This document shows positions 55,561-64,000 of a DNA stretch of 64,000 bases, one piece after another. The notes under the pieces are model-generated. The model ran no database searches. It worked only from the letters and a program-made list of their open reading frames with translations, and was not told the origin of the DNA. A program made the translations under genes and the position numbers. Source of the stretch: Lotus japonicus (Eukaryota > Streptophyta > Magnoliopsida > Fabales > Fabaceae); the NCBI RefSeq assembly GCF_012489685.1, contig NC_080041.1, forward strand, positions 104,253,760-104,317,759. The letters are read 5' to 3'. How positions within the stretch are numbered: the first letter of the stretch is position 1; every line of letters begins with the position of its first letter.

Positions 55561-57560
55561 TCCTGTTATATTAGCTTATGTTAATGGTACTCTTTGTTAT
55601 GTATGAAATGCAACTGTACAAATTTACTGCAGTTACATTGATATCGCCTTGATATAGTATTTTCTTCTTAGTACCTCCCATCAGCTACTTCTGATATCAA
55701 AATCGCTTTAGAAAAATTCAGGGGCCACGCACGGGGCCTGTTTTAAGAGAATAATAAGAGGTTGCTGTTAAAAATGGCTAGGGTGTCAATGTATCAGATA
55801 AATATGACACATTTATGGAAATCTGAACTAGGTACCTCTTTCTCTTGTTGGTTTACTCTTGCTGCTAAAGCATGCTGTCAAATTTTAATCATGTTAGGGT
55901 CCTTGAGGATTTATAGATAGGAGGAAACACTAGACTAGAGAATGAGATGTCACCATATAATGGGAGGAGGACTAAAATTAAATATGTGAGCGAAGTAAAT
56001 ACATGAAAGATGAGGTGATGCTAATTGCATTAATATCATTGTTTTGGCGCTTTTGCCCGTGTATTGAGTTGAAGAAAAACACAACATTTTTCCTTTTTCC
56101 TTTGAATGCAATGGCAATTACATTAATGTATGGAAAAATCTTATAGGTTAGTTGATAATTTGTGGTGGAACACGGTGTTTCATCTGGTGAAATTGTGTTC
56201 ACCATTATCATTAAGTGAGAGACAGCTCCATCTCACTACCCCACTCTGTTCAAGGCAGCATCACTAAAATAACTTTGTTAATTGCAGTTTCCTTTTTATG
56301 TATGGGCTTCTGATCACTGCAAGCTTGTGCAAACTGTATTTCTGGACTTTACACAAATATAGCTTTTGGAATAGCTAGATAGGATGCAGTTCCAAAAATC
56401 AAACAACTGCATCCTCCCTCAAAACCATTATTTGCTTTCAACTCCAAAGTCCAAAATAACCATAACCAACTCACATTATCCTATTTGTGTCTCTATTGTT
56501 ATGATATCTTTGTCTTAATCTTCACTCTGTTTTTTTTATTTATAATTATAAAAAATTTGGTAAAGGTAATTAGTCTTGGAAGGATTAACTTTGTATAAGG
56601 GCCCTAAGGGTAACAGCAATATATTGAAATAATTACGTGTCAATATCATTAAACATTAGGCGGCCATAAGATATGAAGATGCCATATGGCATGTACTAAC
56701 TCTAACTAGGATTTGCCAACTCCTACCGTGAAACATGACTAAATTCTGAAGTTCATTTACACTGAACTCGTGATTGATTTAGTCAAGATAGTATCAATTT
56801 CCTTTTACACTTTCTGATTTAAAATTCAATATCTAATCAATGATAAACTAAATAATAAAAGAATGGGCTAAATATGTTTTTATCCCTACATTTATAGTAA
56901 GTTTTGAATCTGGCCATCCGGCAAGCAAAGTTGCAATTTGGTCCTCAGTACGAGTTGTTTGATTTTAGTCATTGCATGTGATTGAGATGTTTGCATGTCC
57001 GGTGAGACGACACAATACATGTGTGTAAGGGAGCCTATGTGTCACCCACGTGTGCTTAGACACCGACACATCACACAATTAAAACCTTAATCCCTTAATT
57101 AAAGTTAAAAAAACCTAATTCATTTCCGAAACTAGACTAACCCATATCATACCCCAACCCTAATTCCTCAAAGTCTGAACAGATTGAAGCATTCAACACA
57201 TCCCCTCTTTCATCTCCTTTCTCCATCTTGTGTCTGGTTCCAACCATTCCCTCCTCTTAAATAGCTTTTTTCGCCCTCCTTATCTCCTTTTCTTCTAATT
57301 TGCATTTTGAAACTCCATGAACCAACAAGCATCATCCATGATATCTTCTTCTTCTTCCATTTCTAGATGGAGAAGATGTGACCGCAGAAACGATTAATTT
57401 TAAATAAAATAAAATTGAAAAATCATATCAAATTCCAAATATTATGTTCTCAAGTTCTCCACTCAGCAGAAATTTATTTGGCTAAAAAAGCTTCTTGTTC
57501 CACAAATGTTACGTGGAGAATGAACATGACCTTTTTTTGTGATTTAGACTAATGTACTAG
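55561..57560. other. Intergenic sequence
   Basis: No gene. GGGCTAAATATGTTTTTATC near 56873 looks like one end of a common legume TIR element, but a convincing opposite end was not identified. Confidence 0.45.
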
Positions 57561-57569
57561 TGTATAAAA

Positions 57570-57800
57570 AATGGTAGAACGGAGAGAAAACACCTCCAGA
57601 CTACCGGGCAGGGTGCCAGTGGCATGCTGGGGAGGCCAGCAGAGGCCCACTACTAGAAGGAGCGCCGGGGGATCTCCCCGAGGAGGGTTGCCCACCAACT
57701 GGGATTTTACTGACCCCGAGGGGATTCAAACCCTGAACCTTTGGGAGGTGAGAGATAAACTCGGAACCTAAAGCTAGTTGTGCCAACCCATGTTGGCGAA
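57570..57800 (-). mobile_element. Candidate tRNA-like retroposon
   Basis: GC-rich island. On the minus strand it reads GGGTTGGCACAACTAGC and 50-60 nt later GGGTTTGAATCCCCTCGGGG, resembling boxes A and B of a tRNA-derived SINE distinct from the other family. No clear tail or target duplication. Confidence 0.35.
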
Positions 57801-58139
57801 ATGGAGTTCTTTAAAAAAAAAATTGGTCAATCATATAATAATATATATTTTTAAAAATTAAAACAAGTTTTTGATAAATACACTTTTGGTCCCTCTTCAA
57901 TTTTCTATCAAAAAACTAACATTTTTGGCTTTGGCTTATGTGACTTTTGTAAATGATGTGAACACCCATTAGGAGAGAAGACCTCAAAGAACTCACCAAT
58001 GTTAACTGCACATGCACCCATGTTAACTTAACCCTAAATTAGTAAATTTACCCAAACTTTCTATCTTATTCATCATTCTTCTTTTTCGTTTATCTTCACA
58101 TTCAACTTTTTTTCTCCCAACAGCACACACAAATAAACC

Positions 58140-58735
58140 CATAAATTTATGCTTCGAGAACCTTCCTTCAACCCACACCTGAGAAAGAGATTCGTCGTGA
58201 TATGGAAACCCACCATCACATTCCCTCCCCCAAACCTACCATCGCCAGATTTGGAAAACCCAGCAAACCCAAACCCACCACCACCCTCGCTGTGGAGCGC
58301 CTCCTCTCCTCCAGGTCTCTCCTTCGCTCTGTTGCGTTTGCTTCGCGCTCCTTCAACACCAGAGCCATGCGCCAGTCTAACGAGGGTTATGTGCCACCAT
58401 CATGCAATCACGTTACGTCGCGTCGAGTCACCCTTGCGTGGGGACCCAAGGTCCATCGTGAGGTCAACTATGTCGCGAGACTTTCCTTCTTTCATCGACT
58501 TTTCCTTTCTTCTCGTGCGACCTCTACGGACTTGCGAGTTCTCCGTCATCGAGCCCTAGGCTACTGCAGTGTCCCTTCTACCTTCATGAAATTGGAACCC
58601 AACCTTCAACCTAGATCATCAACCTCCGCAAGATTATATCACCTAGTTCCTCTCCCTCCATCTCCATCACCCAATTTAGTAATTTTTGGTGGAGGTGTTT
58701 CGTGTGATTATTTTGTTCTTGTCTCGCCTTGATGA
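58140..58735 (+). pseudogene. Captured fragment of a mitochondrial small heat-shock protein gene
   Basis: Within the open frame 58202-58732, residues ~28-63 read LAVERLLSSRSLLRSVAFAS then RSFNTRAMRQ. This resembles the mitochondrial targeting presequence of plant HSP22/23-type small heat-shock proteins (typically LALKRLLSS...RSFNTNAMRQYD). The rest does not continue into an alpha-crystallin domain. It is a gene fragment in transposon-rich DNA, possibly within a TIR element of the Pack-MULE type, not a functional chaperone. Confidence 0.45.
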
Positions 58736-58846
58736 ACTTCCTTTGGATGTTCTGGAGTGGTGATTTCAAGCTTGAAATTTTACCCCCAAATGCATTTTCA
58801 CATCTATATTCTTATTTCTGAAATTTGGGAGGGAGGTGGAGGTAAG

Positions 58847-59299
58847 GATGACAACGGGTCGGTTCGGGCTCAGATTTTGCTTTTTCCAAACCCGAACTCT
58901 CATACTAAACCCAAACTCCAACCCGTCGGGTTTCGGGCTTACCCAAACCCATGATAGCCTCAAACTCACGTCCTAACTTAACTTGATGCATAAAGTTTTT
59001 TTACAAAATAAAACACAACTTATATGATTTTGTTATGAAAAAACCTTTTATATCTTCTATGCAAACAAATATAGTATCTTGTTGTTCAAATATAATCAAA
59101 TTGTTAACAAATCAAGTTGTTAACATGGTATATATAAGAGTAATTTTTTAATTATATATATATATATATTGTTCGGGTTCGGGTGCGGGTTTCACCTATA
59201 CCAAACCAAAACCTAAACCCAATCATATCGGATTTTACACGTAAATTCGGGTTCGTGTTTGGGCGGGCCCTGCGGGTTCGGGTTATGTTGTCATCCCTA
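58847..59299. mobile_element. TIR element with GGATGACAAC ends
   Basis: The left end GGATGACAACGGGTCGG and the right end GTTATGTTGTCATCC are inverted. Both arms are rich in CGGGTT/AACCCG words, with an AT-rich centre including a TA microsatellite (59150-59170). Typical of small non-autonomous hAT-like elements, but no target duplication was verified. Confidence 0.6.
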
Positions 59300-59939
59300 G
59301 GTGGAGGAAGAAATGAGAAGATGGCGACAGAGGGTGGTGGTTGTGGTCGTGGGTGTGAGGATGAAGAAGAGGAGAAGAGGTGGCTAAAAAAAAGTAAAAT
59401 AAAAATAACATGAGAAATAAGTGACTCTCTTCTAATTGGTGGCCAACTCATTTTAAAAAAAAAACACGTCAACAAACAATGTCAGTGTTTGGATGGAAAA
59501 TTAAGGAGACTCTAACAGTGTTGACTTAAGGTAACGTTGGGAGAAAAAGTATATTATTTCTAAAGTTTAAGGACCATGTTTACATATAACATTCGTGGGC
59601 GGCCAATTGCTCGTAAGCAAAAGAAAAAATACATATTCGTAGACGAAGATATAAGAAATAAAAAACAAAATTGGAAAAACGGCAACCTAACAAAAAGACT
59701 AAAAATACACTCACCCCCTTAAAATTTGTGAGAATAACACTTGACTCCATTATTTTGTAAAATATACACTCCACCCCAGTAATAATCTCAAAATTACACT
59801 TAGCTTCATTTTTTTTTTCTAAAACTCACTTCATATCCCTCCCTTTAACACTATCCAAAAGATGTAAAATAAATTTATATAAATATAAACAATTAATAGA
59901 TAAAATTATCTTTAAAAAAAATATTATCAAATATAAATA
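59300..59939. other. Intergenic sequence
   Basis: AT-rich; nothing supportable beyond short low-complexity open frames. Confidence 0.4.
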
Positions 59940-60975
59940 TTGTGGTCAGGATAGGATAAGATAAATCATTGGATAAGAACATGGTATAATAAGAGCAGGA
60001 TAGACCCTTATCCTATCCTGCATTTGAGATGGAGAAGATATTGATAGGATATGATACAAAAAATGAAAATATTTCAAATTTTCCATTGAAATAAAAAAGG
60101 CATAATATTTTTTCAAATTTAATTTTCATATTATTTTTTCTTAAAGCGATTATTTATTAAATTAAATTTATTTACATTTTTATAAATGAGCTTATCTTTT
60201 AATATTAACTAGAATTAAATTAATTATTATTAATTCCACTATTTTAATTAAATTATTATATATGTAACCAATGGGTTTTAACTTAGTAGGGGTAAGTGAT
60301 TAATGATAAAAATTAATCAAAATTTTAAAAAATTATTAAGAGATATTATTCTTTATATTTAAATTATTAATTATAATTATATAAGTAGAGAAATAATTTT
60401 AAATGACATCATATGATAATATAAATTTGTCTATATTTACTATTAAAAAATTAATATTTATATATATGTGAGTAACATATTTTATTATTATTGATGAATC
60501 ATTTTGTGTATTTTAATATAATATAAATAACGAAAAATAATATTAAGTAAGTAGTAGTAAGTCATAATGATAATATAATTATTTTATATGAGCAAATACC
60601 ATATTTTCACCATTTATAAATTAGGTTATTTTCTAATTAAATTTAATAGTAACTAAATAATTTTAACTTAACAATAACTACTAGTAATTGTTGAGTAATA
60701 AATTAATATTTTATTAAAATAAATAAATTATATTTACTAATATAAATATTAAAATTAATTTTTTGTTATGGTAATAAATAAATAAAAAATTGATATTCTA
60801 TATTGTCTGGAAAAATTTTATCTGACTTTTTTCTCATGATAACTTTTACAGATGATAGACATGATAGGATAAGGAACATGATATTATTATCTTATCATGC
60901 TGATGCAACAAATAACATATTACAATATGATAAGATTACTACTATCCAACCTATTCCACGATATCTGCTTATCCT
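59940..60975. mobile_element. TIR element, copy 2, upstream of locus J
   Basis: The left ~130 bp (GTGGTCAGGATAGGATAAG, then GAGCAGGATA and TTCAAATTTTCC) matches the reverse complement of the right end of the 40466-41132 element. The right ~170 bp (GATAGACATGATAGGATAAG to TAACATATTACAATATGATA) matches its left end inverted. The ~750-bp centre is extremely AT-rich. The right end lies ~100 bp before the start codon of J. Confidence 0.65.
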
Positions 60976-60985
60976 ATAAATATAT
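60970..60985 (+). promoter_or_regulatory. Possible TATA box of locus J
   Basis: CCTATAAATATATGAA lies ~100 bp upstream of the ATG and directly at or next to the end of the TIR element, followed by a pyrimidine-rich leader (CTCACTCCCCCTCTCTTTGC). Confidence 0.4.
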
Positions 60986-61077
60986 GAATATATTCGTGAG
61001 AAGTAACAACAAAACAGAGACCTCTAGAACACCATCTCACTCCCCCTCTCTTTGCTCTACTAAAGCTTTGTAGCAGC

Positions 61078-62385
61078 ATGGAGAAGAAGGAAACAGAGAA
61101 CGAGGAGAAGAAACCTAACCTCAACCTCACCGAGTTGATCTCTGAAATGATTGATCTTTCTTTTGATCATGAGAACAAGAAGATGATGATCAACGACAAA
61201 GAGAACCAGAATATTGTCGCTCTCCCTGAGGATTTGATTTCACTGATTCTGGTGAGGTTACCTGTTCGATCTCTCCTCCGCTTCAAATCGGTGTGTAAGT
61301 CGTGGCTGTCTCTGATTTCAAATACCCAATTCGCAAAATCACATTTTGATCTAGCTGCTACACCCACTCACCGTTTTCTTATCAAAAGAATCAATGGTGG
61401 TTATGAAATTCAATCATTGGATTTTGAAGCATCGCTTCGCGACGATTCTGCTGTGGTAAACCTCAAATTCCCACCCTACTATGACCCTTTTTTTCTGGCT
61501 TTAGGTTCTTGCAGAGGTATTTTTCTGCTAGCAAAAATTATGGGTCCATCAGCTGGTGATCTCATTGTGTGGAACCCTTCAAATAGTTTCCACAGAGAAA
61601 TTCAAGCAAGCTATGACTATGATGACTGTGATTCATGGTATGACACATCATCAACCTGTGTCCGCCAAGGAATTCCTTGTTATGTTGGTTGTTTTTTGAC
61701 TGGTTTTGTGTATGGTTTTGGATATGATCATTCCAAAGATGACTATTTGCTTGTTTTGTTACGATTTCATAAACATGATGGACCTGAAATGACTACATTT
61801 TTGCGGCCTCAGATTGAGGTTTTGTCTGTCAAAACCAATGTGCCCTCCTTCATTTATGGCGAAGAGTTTAAATACGTGGAGCTTGGAGGTGAGTCCTCAT
61901 CTGGTTTGTTCTTGAATCAGTCCCTGCATTGGTTGGTCAAGTACAAGGCTACAGGGCTTCATGTAATCATTGCCTTTGATTTGGTTGAGAGAAGTTTATC
62001 GGAGATTACTTTGACACCTGATTTGGCACATGAATTGGCAACACTTGAAAGTTATCACTTAAAGGTACTGGGAGGATGTCTTGGTATGTGTTGTAATGGT
62101 ATTGGTGATGACCATGAAATGACTGGAATATGGGTCATGAAAGAGTATAGAGTGCAGTCTTCTTGGACTAGATCTTTTGTTCTGCCTGGGTATGACTTTT
62201 TACCAATATGCTTCACTGAAGGTGGTGGTGTTTTTGGATCAGATAGCAGTGAAAAATATGAGAAATTTGATGATAACGGAGAACTGCTGGAGGATCACAC
62301 ATATGGACAAGAGAACGAAGATGCTTTTGAGTATTTTGAAATGTACAGGGAGACCCTACTAACACTCCCTAGTGAACTACCATGA
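61078..62385 (+). CDS. F-box/FBA protein (locus J)
   Basis: Complete single-exon gene of 435 residues, closest paralog of I. The leader has a vestige of the duplicated F-box start (LNLTELISEMIDL, ~15-27) and an Asp/Lys/Asn linker. The F-box is at ~48-88 (LVRLPVRSLLRFKSVCKSW). The FBA domain follows: GSCRGIFLL, LIVWNPSNSFHREI, CVRQGIPCYVG, GFGYDHSKDDYLLVLL, LHWLVKYKAT, AFDLVERSLSEITLT and GIWVMKEYRVQSSWTR. WNPSTG has become WNPSNS. It lacks the acidic tail repeats of A, B, C and F. Predicted SCF substrate receptor. Confidence 0.92.
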   Translation: MEKKETENEEKKPNLNLTELISEMIDLSFDHENKKMMINDKENQNIVALPEDLISLILVRLPVRSLLRFKSVCKSWLSLISNTQFAKSHFDLAATPTHRFLIKRINGGYEIQSLDFEASLRDDSAVVNLKFPPYYDPFFLALGSCRGIFLLAKIMGPSAGDLIVWNPSNSFHREIQASYDYDDCDSWYDTSSTCVRQGIPCYVGCFLTGFVYGFGYDHSKDDYLLVLLRFHKHDGPEMTTFLRPQIEVLSVKTNVPSFIYGEEFKYVELGGESSSGLFLNQSLHWLVKYKATGLHVIIAFDLVERSLSEITLTPDLAHELATLESYHLKVLGGCLGMCCNGIGDDHEMTGIWVMKEYRVQSSWTRSFVLPGYDFLPICFTEGGGVFGSDSSEKYEKFDDNGELLEDHTYGQENEDAFEYFEMYRETLLTLPSELP

Positions 62386-64000
62386 CCTTGAGGAAGCACA
62401 TGAAGACAACTGTAAGTACCTAGAAACAAGGAAAATTAGTAAACAATGTTCTCCAACTCTTTTTATTTATTTGTTATAGTTCATCTTGCATTATGAAAAA
62501 CTAAAAGCTATATGCAGAATACCTAATACATGAAAATGATACCTTAAACCTATTGTTGTTCTCTCCTTTTCTAAAGAATATTTCCTTTTTGTTAAAAAAT
62601 GATAATTGAAATTGCAAGGAAATATGAGATTTGGTGCTGGATTGAATTCACTGAAAAATATTTGATGCCTTGACTACTAGAAACATTAAAGGCTATTTGC
62701 CATATGAACTCATGTTTCTCCAAGCCACACAGTAGCTAGAATATTTTATACATTTTCCTTGATGTCATACTCCTAGTTTTTCTTCAAATGACGATATGGC
62801 GTTAGAGAATGTCATATGTATCATCCGATAAACAATCTAGTGTGAATGCATCACTAGTGTATGTTTAAGTGGGAATTTGTATTTCAGTAAAACTGGAGTT
62901 TGAAGCATACTTTCATATTTAATTATGCTTCGAAGTAGGATTTATCAAACTCTAGTTTTAGTAAGTGCATGTTAGTTAGCATCTTTTTTGTTTTTTTTTT
63001 CTCTAGGTATTGTTATTGTGCTTACACTTTATTTCTCTTACCCTATTTTACATGGTTTTCAGGTTACTTACTTAGGGTGCCTTTTCTGCAAGCTATTGTT
63101 CTCTTGCATCCATTGGTGTTGAAGTTGTGAATATATTGCTGATCTTAACCATATGAGAGCTAAAAGATGGTGATGGAGTAATGGGGTGAAATTGCTGAAA
63201 CTAGTCAAGTTTTGATCTTCATTGATCTTGCATGTAATCGATTTAACCGCTTCATCACTCTGATCTAGAGTTGATTAGGTTTTCTATGATAGTTCCTGCA
63301 TACTTTGCAGTTTCTGTCAGTAGCTTGTATTTTCTTGTATTCAATTTCTAAAATAGGGAAAACTTTCATTGTGCTAAACCCCTTTAGATAAGTGGTGTAG
63401 AATCCTTGGAGCATTTGATGAATGTTTGATTTCTCAAGAGAGTTTGGAGCAAAATGGTCATTGGTATTTTTCCGTGAACAAAGATGCTTATGGTTGTAGT
63501 TTAATGCTTGAACTGAGACTTCTTAATGAAACATGACTTGAGCAGTGCATCAAACATGGCTTTCTTGTTTAGATAGATATATATGATAACTATAAGTTAC
63601 CTTTTAATTTTAGTGTGTTACTGCCTGCTCTTTCTTTATTATTGCATGGTAATTGATTGTATTACTAGCTGGATTAGTTGGTAATGCAGGCAATAAATTA
63701 CCTTCCTTTATTGTAGCATTCATTTTCTACATGATTATTGTCGGTATACTTTGTAGGTGTGCTCCATAAGTATACCTTTCGGGGAGAGAAAACTCTCTTA
63801 CTTTTATTGCTTTCTAGAGTTTGCGTAGCATCTTCTATTTCTTGGCCTGGTTATTGATCATACCCTCTTAACTCAATGCCCTTTTTTCTTCTGTGGTACA
63901 TTTAACTGAAAAGCATACATGAAGACACAATTATTTTAGACAAGAAACAGAACATGGTGGAATTCAATTTAATTATTCTTCGGCTATTTTTGTGATATGT
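62386..64000 (+). repeat. 3' flank of locus J, paralogous to that of locus I
   Basis: Collinear with 54187-55560 up to about 63540; beyond that no feature was recognised. The TTTTCAG near 63060 and the GTAAGT shortly after the stop (62411) are candidate splice sites of a 3'-UTR intron. Confidence 0.65.

Overview
The window reads as nuclear DNA of a flowering plant, most likely a papilionoid legume. It has intron-bearing genes, AT-rich spacers full of plant transposons, a PB1-like protein of the kind common in legume Mutator-like elements (MULEs), and tRNA-derived SINEs. The species cannot be named from the sequence.

The backbone is a cluster of F-box/FBA genes (F-box near the N-terminus, then an F-box-associated domain). 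Seven loci lie on the minus strand: A 5750-7069, B 12938-14188, C 20951-22213, D 26909-28108, E 29087-29440, F 36228-37556 and G 43969-45147. A 5'-end relic, H, lies near 50934-51040. Two paralogs lie on the plus strand: I 52768-54186 and J 61078-62385. A, B, C, F, I and J are intact. D and G are each interrupted mid-gene by one in-frame TAA; D also has a 7-bp duplication at its end. E is frameshifted and truncated. The minus-strand genes share a spacer and 3'-UTR module, so the array grew by tandem duplication of gene plus spacer. I and J share their 3' flanks, so they form a separate duplicated pair. The intact proteins would be substrate receptors of SCF ubiquitin ligases; substrates cannot be inferred.

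The only other well-supported single-copy gene is an AT-hook (AHL) DNA-binding protein at 39323-40120, minus strand, with a TATA box about 70 bp upstream of its start codon.

The rest is mostly mobile DNA, much of it dated by nesting or by paralogous empty sites. A MULE at 14429-17696 (perfect 9-bp target duplication) carries a spliced GRF zinc-finger/transmembrane gene and an opposing PB1-like ORF but no transposase core. A small relative at 7173-8337 has TIRs over 200 bp. A TIR element at 1706-3191 sits inside another at about 1547-4461. A 5'-truncated LINE at 29731-32678 is split by a 2.1-kb solo LTR. There are also a 453-bp LINE, two SINEs, a 174-bp hAT-type MITE, two copies of another TIR family, and gene fragments (UDP-apiose/xylose synthase; mitochondrial small heat-shock presequence). 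Transposons lie within about 75-240 bp of the start codons of A, B, C, F and J, so these paralogs probably have different promoters.
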